64,000 bases of DNA from Sphingomonas kyeonggiensis (lineage in GTDB: Bacteria > Pseudomonadota > Alphaproteobacteria > Sphingomonadales > Sphingomonadaceae), in NCBI RefSeq assembly GCF_014196745.1, contig NZ_JACIEH010000001.1, positions 372,001 through 436,000 on the forward strand. Reading direction: 5' to 3'. This document shows, piece after piece, positions 1-9,923 of the stretch. Numbering within the stretch: the first letter of the stretch is position 1; every line of letters begins with the position of its first letter. Below the pieces are notes generated by a model. That model saw nothing but the letters and a program-made list of their open reading frames with translations. It did no database searches and was not told the DNA's origin. The translations under genes were made by a program, and so were the position numbers.

Positions 1-1
1 G

Positions 2-3000
2 CGCCAGGCCAATGTGGTCGACCAGCTCGGGCTGGTAACCACCAGCGGCGACTTCCTCTTCCGCAACGTCGGCGACATCGAGCTCTGGGCCAGCGGCAAC
101 AGCGTCGTGGGCGGCAAGTTCGGCCTCTATTCGGATACTGGCAGCGTCACCAACCCCGGCGCGCTGTTCACCGCCAACATCGTCGACGTCACTGCGGCCG
201 GCGAGGTCAACCTGAACGGCGGCAACTTCAACTTTATCGACCGGCTGGTGTCGCAGAATGGCGACGTCACTGTCATCACCACCTCGAACATCTTCGGCGG
301 CAACCTGATCTCGGCCGTGAACGGCACGGTCGACCTCACCGTCGGCCGCATCACCGCGAATTCGGTCAAGGCGAGCCTGCTCAACGTCGATGCCACCGGC
401 CACGATATCGAGCTGACGGGCGACAATCTGATCGATCGTCTCGGCTATCTGTTCGGCGACAATATCTCGCTGGCGGTCGGCCAGACCGCGATCACCGGTT
501 CTATCAACGCCTCGAACAGCATCGCCTTTGTCCGCTCGGGCCTGGCGACCGATTTCGCGCTCGGGATGGGCTCGAGCGGCGCGCTGCGGGCGCGGATGAT
601 CAGCCTCAGCAACACCGGCAGCGCGGGCACGGCGACGCTGACCAGCATCACCACCCCGTCGAGCCAGCTCGAGCTCAATTTCAACTTCAACGGCAATGCC
701 AGCATCAACGCGTCGAGCAGCGCGATCTATCTGAACAACGCGGTCGTCGATGGCGATCTGTCGCTCCGCGCGAACGGCGCCATCACTGCCTCCGGCGCAC
801 CCAGCGCCATCAGCGGCACGATCAGCGCCCAGAACAATACCGGCGATATCAGCCTGAACTTCGGCACCGACAATATCGGCCATTTCGGCGATATCCTGAC
901 CGGCAGCGGCTATATCGGGCTTGGCGCCGCGTCGGTGGATCTCACCGGCACCGTCCAGGCGGGCGGCGGGGGCGGTGTATTCCTCAGCGCCACCAATGGC
1001 TCGATCACCCAGGCAAGCGGCTCGGTCATCGCCGCCGCGAACATCCAGGGCATGGCGACCGGCGATGTGCTGCTCGGCGGCAACAATACGATCGGCCGGA
1101 TCAACGGGCTGACCGCCACCGGCGACCTGACCTTCAAGACCAGCGGCGCCCTCAACATCTCCGGCACGCTCACCGCCGGCGCGACCTCGGCCATGACGCT
1201 GACCGCGGGCGGCGACATCCGCATCACCGGCGCGGATCCGGTCAGCGGCGGCACACTGAACGTGTTCACCCCGGGCGCCTGGGCAAGCTTCTACGGCACG
1301 CCGATGAATCCGCGCACCGTCAGCTTCAGGGCGCTGGGCAATGTGAGCGCCGGCAACTTCGAGATCTACAATGCCGGCTCGCTCGATCTGACCGGCAACT
1401 TCGTCGCGACGATGGGCGCGGTGATCGACGTGGACGGCCAGCTCACCCAATCGGGAGGATCGCTGACCGCCGATCTGCTGACGCTCAACGGCTATGGCAT
1501 CACCGCCGAGCGGCAGAACCACGTCAACCGGCTGCAGGGCAGCGCCTATGGCGGCACCGCGTTCAGCTTCACCAACGCCGGCGGCCTGACTCTGATCGGC
1601 AATCTCGGATCGGGCGACGTCACGCTCGATATCGGCGGCAACTTCATCAACAACGCCGGCATCGATACCAACGGTGACATCCGTATCACGGCGGCTGGCG
1701 GCTATATGCGCGAGCTGTGGGGCAACAGCGTCACCGTCATCGGCGGGGCGAACGACCTGACGATCGGCAACATCATCACCAGCGACGACATCTCGGTGAC
1801 CGCCACCGGCAATGTCACGGTCGGCACGCTCTATCGCTCCAGCAACAACGACGTGGCGGGCGACGGCTACAATGCGCTGATCTCGGGCCATAACGTCATG
1901 CTCGGCGCCCCGGGCGGCTCGAACTCCGTCGACTATAGCGTCGGCGCGACGCCGGGCACGATCACCGTCCTGGCTACCGGCGACGCGACGCTGGCCGTCG
2001 ACGCCATGTACAATACCGCGGTCAGCATCTCCGCGGCCGGCGACGTCCATGCGGAGTCGAACAACCAGCTGCTGCTGGGCAATGTCTCCGGCGCGAACGT
2101 CACGCTGATCGCCGGCACCGACCTGATCGCGAGTTCGATCACCACGCCCGGAGTCTATTCGGTCACCGCCGACGACATCGGCGGGGGCGCGTTCAACATC
2201 CTGGGCGGCAACCCGCTCGACATCCTGATCACCGACACTGCCGGCGACCTCACCCTGTCGGGCACCATCGCGGCCCGCCGCAACACCACGATCACCGCTG
2301 CCGGCAATGTGCTCGGCGGTACGGCGATACTGGGTGCGGGCCTCGCCATGGACGGCACGCTCACCGTCAACGGCGCCAACATCACGCTGGCCGAGGCGAA
2401 CAATGCCTATGACGTGGTGCTCAACGGCACCGGCACGGTCGATGTCGGCACGGTCAGCGTCGGTCGCGATTACGCGCTGACCGGCCGCACCTTCCTGAAC
2501 AGCGCGCTCACGCCGGTCGGCTTGCAGACAGGCAGCTTCACCCTGACCGGCCTGGGCGCCCTCGATCTGGGCGGCGCCACGGTCACCTATAAGGGCGATA
2601 TCGACTTCAACGTCGCGGGCCTGCTCAGCAACGGTTCGATCAATTCGACCCATGGTGCCGTTACCGGCGGCGCCAATGCCATCAACCTGGACCAGATCAC
2701 GGCCGCGACGGAGATTGACCTCTCCTCTACCATGGGCGGGCTCCAGCTGGTCCATGCCGGCGCTTCCACCGGCAGCGTGACGCTGCGCGGCCAGGCGAAT
2801 CTCACCGTGACCGGCGGCGTCGAGGCGGGCACCGATGTGAACCTGACCTCGATGGGATCGACCACGGCCGGCTCCGCCAGCGCGGGTCGCGACATCAGCG
2901 TCTTCTCGCTGATGGGCAACGCGACGCTGCGCCAGGCGAAGCTCACCGGCACCACCGGCAGCCTCAGCGTGCAGAGCATCACCGGAACGGCGACGCTCGG

Positions 3001-6000
3001 TGCAAGCAACATTGGCTCGATCACCACCGACAACTATTTCGAGCGCGCGGCGGATTCCGTCGGGACCGTCTCGGTCACCGGTTCGGGCGGCGCGTTCGTC
3101 AACCTCGATCATTCGGCAGCGCTCGATCTGGTCCGGGCGCAGAATGTCGGCGTGAACGTCAGCTTCGGCGATCTGGCGATCGACCGGCTGGATGCCGGCA
3201 CCGGCACTGCCGCGGTCCTTCTCGGTGGTGACGCGCTCACGGTGCGCACCGTCATCGCGAGCGGAGGCTTCCGCCTCGACGCGCAGGGCAATGTCACGCT
3301 CGGTGCCGATGCGGGCGTGACACCCGGCACCAGCAATACGGTCTCGACCGGTGGCACGCTGGGCGGCAACAGCGGTGGCGGGATCGTCGTCTCCCAGGGC
3401 GGGAACGTCTCGATCAACCTGTCCGGCGTTACCGGAGTGTTCGACGCGGTCCGCGCCGATGCGGGTGACGTCGCCATCGCGGTCGGCACTGGCGACCTGG
3501 GGATCAACCAGCTCCGCGGCCACAATATCAGCGCTTCGGTGGACGGCGTGCTGACGATGTTCGATGTCGGGAACAGCGGCGGCAGCTACACGCTGACCGC
3601 GGCGGACTTTGGCGGCGACGCGCTCCATCCCACGCTGTCCGGCGGCGCCGGCGCGTTCGGCGACGTCACGATCATCGACACGGCAGGCGATCTTGGCGCG
3701 AGCGGCGTGTTCATTTCCTCCGGCGACATCCATGTCGAGGCGCAGCACGGGGCGATCACCGGCCTGTTGTCGCTCGATGCCCAGGGCGACGTCACGGCGA
3801 TCGGGCAGGGCGTCCGCCTGTACGGCGTGTTCGGCCACAACGTCACCATCGACGCGGGCACCGGCACCGCGGAGGTGGTCAACTCGGTCGGCGTGGACAA
3901 CAACTACACGCTCACCGCCGGTGACTTTGCCGGCGAGACCCTGGCGCCCTGGTCGTCGAGGGCCGGCTCGCTGACGATCACCGATACCGTCGGCGATTTC
4001 GACTTCGGCGCGACCGACTTCCTGTTCATGGGAGCGATCTCGATCAGTGCCTCGCACGGACTGCTCAACATCGGCAATCTCCAGGCGGGCAGTGCGATCA
4101 GCCTGACCGCCGGCACCGACCTGTCGCTCGCCAGCGCCCGCTACTTCGATACCGGCGCCAACAGCCTGTCGCTCATCGCCGGTGGGGACCTGCGCTTCGG
4201 CGCGGCCGATGCGGCCTCGGTCACGGCGGGCAACGTCTTCACCAACTATGGCGCGAGCCTGACCGGCACCACGATACAGGCCGGCGGCAATGTCGCGATC
4301 AACCTCTACGAGGCCAGTGCGCTGGGCGCGATCGACGGCGGTACGGTGCAGATCTCCGTCAGGAACGGTGATTTCTCCGCCGGCAACATCGATGCGGTGG
4401 GCGCGATCGCCGTCCAGGGGCCGTCGGGCAGGCTCACCCTCGGCGATGTGACCACCAGCGCCGGCCACATCAATATCAGCGGCCAGGGCAATACCAGCCT
4501 GGGCGACGTCCGGGGCAACTTCGTCGTCAATCTCGCCGCGAGCACCGGAAGCCTGACCCTCGGCAACGTGACCGGCGGCGACGTGTCGCTCCAGGCGGCG
4601 CGCGCGATCACCGGCGCTAGCGTATCGGCCGCCACACTCGGCGTGGTGACGGTGAACGGCGATGTCGATCTCGATGCCGGCGGCACGGGCTCGCGCGTCG
4701 CCCGCCTGACGGGGCTGGCGGTTCATGGCGGCTTCGCGCTCCGCAACCTGGCCGATCTCGCCCTGGACGGTGCGATCGAAGTCGGTGGCACGCTGAACCT
4801 AGGGGTGACCGGGGCGCTCAGCCAGAGCAGCGGCTATATCGCCGCCGATCGCCTGCAAGGCCAGGTGACCGGCGCCGCGACCCTGGGTGGCGACAACCGG
4901 ATCGGCGTGCTGGGCGATTTCTCGGCAAACGGGCTGAAGCTCAACACCATCGCGGCACTCGTGATCGATGGCCTGGTCCAGGGCAATGGCGGCTCCGTCA
5001 CGATCGCCTCGCACGGCGGCATGGAGATCGGCACCGACGGCAGCATCGTCTCCTCGGCCGGCGGGGATGCGATCACGCTCGCCTCGGACGGGCTGTTCGC
5101 CAACTTCGCCGGCGCTTCGGCACTGAGCGCGTCGAATGGCCGCTGGCTGGTCTACACCCAGACCGGCGGCAACCCGGGCATCTCCGATCCGGGCAACGAC
5201 TTCGGCGGGCTGGCGGGCATCAGCTATTATGGCGACGCCTATGATTTCGCCACCGGCAGCTTCGCCACCGCGCCGAATGCGGGCAACCGCTTCGTCTATG
5301 GCTATCGCCCGGTTCTGACGGTCACGCCGTCGAGCCTGCACCTGGTCTATGACGGCACCGTGCCCAACGTCACCACGACGATCACGGGCCTGGTCAATGG
5401 CGACAGCGCCGCCAATGCCTGGTCGGGCGCGGCCGAGATCAGCGGCGTCGGCCGCAATGCCGGCACCTATTTCGCCTATAGCGCGCTGGGCACGCTCGCC
5501 TCGGAGATGGGCTACACCTTCGCCTTCGTCCCCGGCACGGTGGTGATCGATCCGCGCGTGATCAGCGCGGTGCTGAACGCCAACGACAAGACCTATGACG
5601 GCACCCTGGGCGCCACCGGCACGTTCGGCCTGAACGGCGTGCTCGCGGGCGATACGGTCGGGGTGAACGGCGCGGGCCTGGCGTTCGACAACAAGAATGC
5701 CGGCACCCGCACGGTCACCGCCGGCGGCCTCACCCTGTCGGGCAATGATGCGGGCAACTATGTCCTCGCCGCCACGACGGTCACCGATCTGGCGGACATC
5801 CTTGCCAAGGCGATCACCGCGACGCTGTCTGCCAATGGCAAGACCTATGACGGCACCACCGCCGCCACGGGCGCGCTGACGCTGAACGGCCTGATCGGCA
5901 ACGACCAGGTGAGCGCGAACGGCAGCTACGCCTTCGACAGCAAGAATGCCGGCACCGGCCGCACCGTGACCGCGAGCGGCATCGCGCTCTCGGGCAATGA

Positions 6001-7435
6001 CGCGGGCAACTATGTGCTCAGCGGCACCAGCGTGACGGCCCTGGTGGACATCCTCGCCAAGACGATCACCGCGACGCTGTCGGCCAACGGCAAGACCTAT
6101 GACGGCACCACCGCCGCCACCGGCACGCTGACGCTGGGTGGCGTGATCGGCAACGACCAGGTCAGCGCCAATGGCAGCCTGGCGTTCGACGGCAAGAATG
6201 CCGGCACCGGCCGCACCGTGACCGCGAGCGGCATCACCCTGTCGGGCGCGGATGCGGGCAACTACACCGTCAACCTGTCGGCGACGGCCCTGGCGGACAT
6301 CCTCGCCAAGGCGATCACCGTGACGCTGACGGCGAACGACCGCAGCTATGACGGCACCACTGCCGCCACCGGCACGCTGGGCCTGAACGGGGTCGTGAGC
6401 GGCGATGCGGTGTCGGCGAACAGCACCGGCATGGCCTTCGACAACAAGAATGCCGGCACCGGCCGGACCGTAACCGCGAGCGGCATCAGCCTCTCGGGCG
6501 CAGACGCGGGGAACTATGTGATCGCCAGCACAATGGCTACCGACCTCGCGGACATAGTGGCGAAGGCGATCACCGCCACGCTGGCCGCCAATGGCAAGAC
6601 CTATGACGGCACCACCGCCGCCACCGGCTCGCTGAGCCTGAACGGCGTGCTTTCGGGCGAGCAGGTGACGGTCGGCACCAGCGGCATCGCCTTCGACAGC
6701 AAGAATGCCGGCACCCGCACCGCCACCGCCGGCGGCCTGATGCTGGGCGGCGCCGATGCCGGCAACTACACGATCACCGGCACCACCACCGGCACCGCGG
6801 TGATCTCGCCCCGCGCGATCACCGCCACGGCGACGGCGGACGGCCGGGCCTATGACGGTACCACCGCCACCACCGGCCGGATTGCGCTGACCGGCCTGAT
6901 CTCGGGCGACACGGTGACTGGTACGGCCAGCTACCGCTTCGCCGATGCCAATGCCGGCACCGGCCGCACCGTGCAGGTGAGCGGCCTGGCGCTGACCGGG
7001 GCCGATGCGGCCAACTACTCGGTCACTCTGTCCGGTACCCCGGTGACCGCCGACATCACCCGCCGCGCGGTGACCGTCACGGTGAACGGCACGACCAAGA
7101 TCTTCGGTCAGCCCGATCCGGTGTTCGGCTACACCGTCTCGAACGGCTCTGTGGTGAACGGCGACGGCTTCACCGGCGCGCTGGCCCGTGCGGCGGGCGA
7201 GCAGGTGGGCAGCTATGCGATCGGGCAGGGCACGCTGGCGCTCTCCGCCAATTACCTGCTCACCGTGATCCCGGGCACGCTGGTGATCAGCTTCACCCAA
7301 TCGGGCGCCGACGCTGGCGACGCCCTAAAGACGCTGCAGGTCGGTATCGGCGGCGGCTTCTCGCTCAACCAGGACCCTTCCCGGAATCTCGAGGGCGATG
7401 GCGAAGGCGAGGACCAAGCCGATAACGACAAGTAG
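2..7435 (+). CDS. Giant filamentous-haemagglutinin-like adhesin with YDG and MBG repeats (5' end outside window)
   Basis: The reading frame is open from the left edge, so the start lies outside the window; at least 2,477 residues are visible. The first roughly 1,760 residues are a low-complexity, Gly/Ala/Thr/Asn-rich series of short strands (GNV, GDI and GTL turns, almost no Cys), typical of a right-handed beta-helix passenger. A first MBG-like domain follows at about 5311-5556, then six YDG repeats (KTYDGTTAATG signature), then a final MBG-like domain ending in PGTLVISF. The C-terminus is short and acidic with no beta-barrel. In known families this fits a two-partner-secretion exoprotein rather than a classical autotransporter, but the diagnostic TPS domain would be upstream. 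Likely a secreted surface adhesin; family assignment is good, ligand unknown. Confidence 0.85.
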   Translation, partial: RQANVVDQLGLVTTSGDFLFRNVGDIELWASGNSVVGGKFGLYSDTGSVTNPGALFTANIVDVTAAGEVNLNGGNFNFIDRLVSQNGDVTVITTSNIFGGNLISAVNGTVDLTVGRITANSVKASLLNVDATGHDIELTGDNLIDRLGYLFGDNISLAVGQTAITGSINASNSIAFVRSGLATDFALGMGSSGALRARMISLSNTGSAGTATLTSITTPSSQLELNFNFNGNASINASSSAIYLNNAVVDGDLSLRANGAITASGAPSAISGTISAQNNTGDISLNFGTDNIGHFGDILTGSGYIGLGAASVDLTGTVQAGGGGGVFLSATNGSITQASGSVIAAANIQGMATGDVLLGGNNTIGRINGLTATGDLTFKTSGALNISGTLTAGATSAMTLTAGGDIRITGADPVSGGTLNVFTPGAWASFYGTPMNPRTVSFRALGNVSAGNFEIYNAGSLDLTGNFVATMGAVIDVDGQLTQSGGSLTADLLTLNGYGITAERQNHVNRLQGSAYGGTAFSFTNAGGLTLIGNLGSGDVTLDIGGNFINNAGIDTNGDIRITAAGGYMRELWGNSVTVIGGANDLTIGNIITSDDISVTATGNVTVGTLYRSSNNDVAGDGYNALISGHNVMLGAPGGSNSVDYSVGATPGTITVLATGDATLAVDAMYNTAVSISAAGDVHAESNNQLLLGNVSGANVTLIAGTDLIASSITTPGVYSVTADDIGGGAFNILGGNPLDILITDTAGDLTLSGTIAARRNTTITAAGNVLGGTAILGAGLAMDGTLTVNGANITLAEANNAYDVVLNGTGTVDVGTVSVGRDYALTGRTFLNSALTPVGLQTGSFTLTGLGALDLGGATVTYKGDIDFNVAGLLSNGSINSTHGAVTGGANAINLDQITAATEIDLSSTMGGLQLVHAGASTGSVTLRGQANLTVTGGVEAGTDVNLTSMGSTTAGSASAGRDISVFSLMGNATLRQAKLTGTTGSLSVQSITGTATLGASNIGSITTDNYFERAADSVGTVSVTGSGGAFVNLDHSAALDLVRAQNVGVNVSFGDLAIDRLDAGTGTAAVLLGGDALTVRTVIASGGFRLDAQGNVTLGADAGVTPGTSNTVSTGGTLGGNSGGGIVVSQGGNVSINLSGVTGVFDAVRADAGDVAIAVGTGDLGINQLRGHNISASVDGVLTMFDVGNSGGSYTLTAADFGGDALHPTLSGGAGAFGDVTIIDTAGDLGASGVFISSGDIHVEAQHGAITGLLSLDAQGDVTAIGQGVRLYGVFGHNVTIDAGTGTAEVVNSVGVDNNYTLTAGDFAGETLAPWSSRAGSLTITDTVGDFDFGATDFLFMGAISISASHGLLNIGNLQAGSAISLTAGTDLSLASARYFDTGANSLSLIAGGDLRFGAADAASVTAGNVFTNYGASLTGTTIQAGGNVAINLYEASALGAIDGGTVQISVRNGDFSAGNIDAVGAIAVQGPSGRLTLGDVTTSAGHINISGQGNTSLGDVRGNFVVNLAASTGSLTLGNVTGGDVSLQAARAITGASVSAATLGVVTVNGDVDLDAGGTGSRVARLTGLAVHGGFALRNLADLALDGAIEVGGTLNLGVTGALSQSSGYIAADRLQGQVTGAATLGGDNRIGVLGDFSANGLKLNTIAALVIDGLVQGNGGSVTIASHGGMEIGTDGSIVSSAGGDAITLASDGLFANFAGASALSASNGRWLVYTQTGGNPGISDPGNDFGGLAGISYYGDAYDFATGSFATAPNAGNRFVYGYRPVLTVTPSSLHLVYDGTVPNVTTTITGLVNGDSAANAWSGAAEISGVGRNAGTYFAYSALGTLASEMGYTFAFVPGTVVIDPRVISAVLNANDKTYDGTLGATGTFGLNGVLAGDTVGVNGAGLAFDNKNAGTRTVTAGGLTLSGNDAGNYVLAATTVTDLADILAKAITATLSANGKTYDGTTAATGALTLNGLIGNDQVSANGSYAFDSKNAGTGRTVTASGIALSGNDAGNYVLSGTSVTALVDILAKTITATLSANGKTYDGTTAATGTLTLGGVIGNDQVSANGSLAFDGKNAGTGRTVTASGITLSGADAGNYTVNLSATALADILAKAITVTLTANDRSYDGTTAATGTLGLNGVVSGDAVSANSTGMAFDNKNAGTGRTVTASGISLSGADAGNYVIASTMATDLADIVAKAITATLAANGKTYDGTTAATGSLSLNGVLSGEQVTVGTSGIAFDSKNAGTRTATAGGLMLGGADAGNYTITGTTTGTAVISPRAITATATADGRAYDGTTATTGRIALTGLISGDTVTGTASYRFADANAGTGRTVQVSGLALTGADAANYSVTLSGTPVTADITRRAVTVTVNGTTKIFGQPDPVFGYTVSNGSVVNGDGFTGALARAAGEQVGSYAIGQGTLALSANYLLTVIPGTLVISFTQSGADAGDALKTLQVGIGGGFSLNQDPSRNLEGDGEGEDQADNDK
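5570..7071 (+). repeat. Six tandem YDG repeats inside the adhesin
   Basis: Units of about 250 bp (83 residues) begin near 5570, 5819, 6071, 6320, 6572 and 6827. Each carries a YDGT box, a middle FDxKNAGT box and a GADAGNY box. Units 2 and 3 are nearly identical at the nucleotide level around the KTYDGTTAATG segment, which suggests recent duplication or gene conversion. This array is a likely site of copy-number change. Confidence 0.85.
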
Positions 7436-7438
7436 CAA

Positions 7439-7471
7439 GAGAGCCCGCGTGGCTGTGCCGCGCGGGCTCTC
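7439..7471 (+). terminator. Hairpin terminator after the adhesin
   Basis: Perfect 11-bp arms GAGAGCCCGCG and CGCGGGCTCTC begin 4 bases after the adhesin stop codon. There is no clear T-tract, so it could be an imperfect intrinsic terminator or an mRNA 3' stabiliser. Confidence 0.6.
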
Positions 7472-7776
7472 GGCCCTTCGGGGGAGGGGTGGGGCGCCGT
7501 GGTGGGGGGACCGCGGCGCCCTTTGCATGGAAACCGGTTGCTGCAGGCCGGTGTGGGGCAGGTGGCAAAGAGGGCCCGCGCAGTCCCCCTGCACGGGCCC
7601 TCACGGCCCCCCCAAAGGGCCGGCGCCAGCAAGCGCGAGCGGGTAGGGATCCAGCCACCCCGCGTCGCGCCGCGGCTGTCACGCGGCAGCCTAGCGCAGG
7701 GAGGGCGCTTTCTCCTTGAATATCCTCGTCAGCGGCTTGAACGCATGTCGCATTCTCCCCTGTCCTGATCGCCTCT
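7472..7776. other. Convergent intergenic region with a second hairpin
   Basis: Gap of about 300 bases between the adhesin and the converging kinase gene. It holds a second hairpin at 7570-7602 (9-bp arms GAGGGCCCG and CGGGCCCTC). No coding frame here has a credible start or composition, and I see no RNA gene. Confidence 0.5.
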
Positions 7777-8529
7777 TCAGCCAATCGGCGCCCGGCTGAC
7801 GTCGAGCCGCAGTGTCAGGTCCGCCCATTCCGCGCCATGGCGCAGCATGTGGCGGGTCAGCCGCTCGTAATGCTGGACGAAGCCGCGAACTTCGCCGTCG
7901 GTCATCGGCCCGCCCGCGTTGCGCTCCTGCTCGATCCGCCAGTCCGCCACGATCTCGAAGCCCGGCGCCTCGAGGAACACCAGCTGGTCGATCCGCGCCC
8001 AGAGCGCCGCATAGGGCCCGGCAAGTTGTTCGTTCACCCAGCGCCGCCAGCGGCCATCGGGGTCGCGGTCGCGCTCCAGCGCGTTGACCGGCGCTGCCAG
8101 CTCGGCCTCGCCCTGCGGCCGCGCGTCCAGGCACCAGCCCTCGAGGATCAGCATCTCGGCGGGGCCGGGGACCTGTTCGGGGGCGCCGGGTTCGTCGCGC
8201 GCCTTGTCGAAGCGGGGGAGGAGGGCGGAGCCGCGCGCCAGCGCCTCGATCGCCGCCAGTCCCGCCGCCACGTCGTGCGTGCCCGGCACGCCGCGGGTGC
8301 GCAGCAGCGGATGGACGGTCTCGGCGAGCCGCTGCCGTGCCGCGCCGTCGAGATAGAGGTCGTCGAGCGACAGAACCGGGCAGCCGAAGCGGCTGGCGAG
8401 GGCGCGGGCGATCGTCGACTTGCCGCTGCCCTGGGCGCCGGCGATGCCCAGCACGAAGGGCCGCCTTGTGCCCGGCCGCAGCCTTGCGGCGATCCAGTCC
8501 GCGGCGGGAAGGGGTGGAAGCGGGGCCAT
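7777..8529 (-). CDS. P-loop kinase, D-glycerate 3-kinase-like
   Basis: A 250-residue protein with a Walker A motif (GAQGSGKST, about residues 31-39) followed by LSLDDLYLD. That arrangement is typical of the glycerate-kinase (plant GLYK, E. coli YggC) and pantothenate-kinase-like branch of P-loop kinases. The ATG at 8529 (MAPLPPLPAADW) is preferred; an upstream in-frame TTG would add 13 residues of poor composition. It is divergently arranged, 83 bases apart, with a LacI-type regulator. By family it would phosphorylate a small metabolite, D-glycerate being the best guess. Substrate is inferred from family only. Confidence 0.7.
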   Translation of the reverse strand: MAPLPPLPAADWIAARLRPGTRRPFVLGIAGAQGSGKSTIARALASRFGCPVLSLDDLYLDGAARQRLAETVHPLLRTRGVPGTHDVAAGLAAIEALARGSALLPRFDKARDEPGAPEQVPGPAEMLILEGWCLDARPQGEAELAAPVNALERDRDPDGRWRRWVNEQLAGPYAALWARIDQLVFLEAPGFEIVADWRIEQERNAGGPMTDGEVRGFVQHYERLTRHMLRHGAEWADLTLRLDVSRAPIG

Positions 8530-8612
8530 TGCCCTGCTTCTGTGCTTGCGCACTGCCAGCGCTGTCAAATAAGGCTGTCACGGGCCGGGGCTGCCTCCCG
8601 GTGGGGAAAGCG

Positions 8613-9620
8613 ATGTCCAGTCGTCCGACGATCAAGGAAGTTTCGAAGATCGCAGGCGTGTCGTTCAAGACCGTCAGCCGCGTGCTCAACAACGAAAAGC
8701 ATGTCAGCGAAGAGACGCGCCGCCGCGTCGAGGAAGTCGTCGCGCGACTCAACTTCCGCCCGAGCCACGCCGCCCGCACGCTTGCCGGGCGCAAATCCTT
8801 CCAGGTCGGGCTGCTCTACGATAATCCCAGCCCCTATTACATCTATCACGTCCAGACCGGCGCGCAGCAGCGCTGCACCGAGCTGGGCTATCGCCTGCTC
8901 CTCCAGCCGATCGACAGCCAGTCGCCCGATCTGGTCTCGAACGTGCTCGCGCTGATCGACGAGACCCATCTCGACGGCCTGATACTGTCGCCGCCGGTGA
9001 CCGAGGCGACGGCACTGCTCGACGAGCTCGACCGGCGCAGCCTGCCCTATGTCCGGATCGCGCCGGGCACGCGCAAGGAAGCCGGCATGTCCGCCTCGAT
9101 GGACGACGTCGCTGCCGCACGCGAGCTGACCGCGCACCTGATCGGGCTCGGCCATCGCCGCATCGCGATGATCCGTGGTCTCGAGAGCCACGCCTCCTCG
9201 GCCGACCGTCTCGCCGGCTACAGGGCCGAGCTGGAGGCGCATGGCATTCCCTTCGATCCGGCGCTGGTCGTCGCGGCGGAGAACGACTTCGCCTCGGGCG
9301 CGGCCGCCGCGCGCGAGCTGCTGACGCTGAAGGACCGGCCGACTGCGATCTTCGCCGGCAATGACGACATGGCTGCCGGCGCGCTCGCGACTGCGCACGA
9401 GAGCGACATCGAAGTGCCGGCCCAGCTTTCGATCGCCGGTTTCGACGATTCGGACCTGGCGCGCGCGGTCTGGCCGCCGCTCACCACGATTCGCCAGCCG
9501 GTGCACGAGCTGGCCTCGGCGGCGGCGGAGCTGATCCTTTCCGGGACGGCGCCGCAATCGCGCGTGACGCTCGAGCACAAGCTGATGGTGCGGGCGAGCA
9601 CGGGGCCGGCGCCCCGGTAA
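8613..9620 (+). CDS. LacI-family transcriptional regulator
   Basis: 335 residues. The N-terminal helix-turn-helix (TIKEVSKIAGVSFKTVSRVL) is a canonical LacI DNA-binding domain with the hinge around residues 45-60, followed by a periplasmic-binding-protein-like sensor domain (GLLYDNPSPYYIYHVQ; GLILSPPV; FAGNDDMAAGAL; IAGFDDSDLA). The ATG at 8613 follows a GGGGAAAG Shine-Dalgarno-like stretch; the frame is open upstream but that part is non-protein-like. It is divergent from the kinase gene, which is the only obvious local target. The effector is probably a sugar or sugar derivative but cannot be read from the sequence. Confidence 0.9.
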   Translation: MSSRPTIKEVSKIAGVSFKTVSRVLNNEKHVSEETRRRVEEVVARLNFRPSHAARTLAGRKSFQVGLLYDNPSPYYIYHVQTGAQQRCTELGYRLLLQPIDSQSPDLVSNVLALIDETHLDGLILSPPVTEATALLDELDRRSLPYVRIAPGTRKEAGMSASMDDVAAARELTAHLIGLGHRRIAMIRGLESHASSADRLAGYRAELEAHGIPFDPALVVAAENDFASGAAAARELLTLKDRPTAIFAGNDDMAAGALATAHESDIEVPAQLSIAGFDDSDLARAVWPPLTTIRQPVHELASAAAELILSGTAPQSRVTLEHKLMVRASTGPAPR

Positions 9621-9700
9621 CCAAATGCCGTCCCGCAGTTGGACTCGGTTAACCAAAGCTGGTGCTGGCGGCAAAAGTTAAGAAGTCGTTAACTGCTGGC

Positions 9701-9871
9701 ATGCAACGCCAGCTCGTCCTTGAGGGCTATGCCCCCCGCCGCCACCCGTTCCGCCGCTATGTCCGCCGCGCCGTGGCGCAGCAGCGCAAGTTGCGCGACG
9801 ACAGCGACGTGAAGCTCTTCGCCCTGAGCTTCACCGCCTTCTTCGTCTGCTTCTTCACGTTCATTGCCTGA
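9701..9871 (+). CDS. Small single-span membrane protein
   Basis: 56 residues from the ATG at 9701 (MQRQLVLEGYAPRRHPFRR). The first 40 residues are strongly basic (many Arg) and the last 18 form a hydrophobic, Phe-rich segment (FALSFTAFFVCFFTFIA). This is a clear tail-anchored topology with a positive cytoplasmic side. An earlier in-frame ATG/TTG-type start at 9662 would add 13 residues. I do not recognise a family. The composition supports a real gene; function unknown. Confidence 0.55.
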   Translation: MQRQLVLEGYAPRRHPFRRYVRRAVAQQRKLRDDSDVKLFALSFTAFFVCFFTFIA

Positions 9872-9923
9872 CGGCGACGGCACCGGCCCGGTGCCGTCCA
9901 GCTTCAGCGTCAGCTGAACCGCA

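Noticed and set aside
4799..7300. Open frame of 833 codons on the minus strand opposite the YDG repeats
   Set aside because: Mirror image of the repeat array; composition of antisense frames, no start signal.
8562..8580. Two CTGTCA boxes between the kinase and LacI genes, resembling a Pho box
   Set aside because: Spacing is 13 bases rather than 11, and the flanking genes are not phosphate-related.
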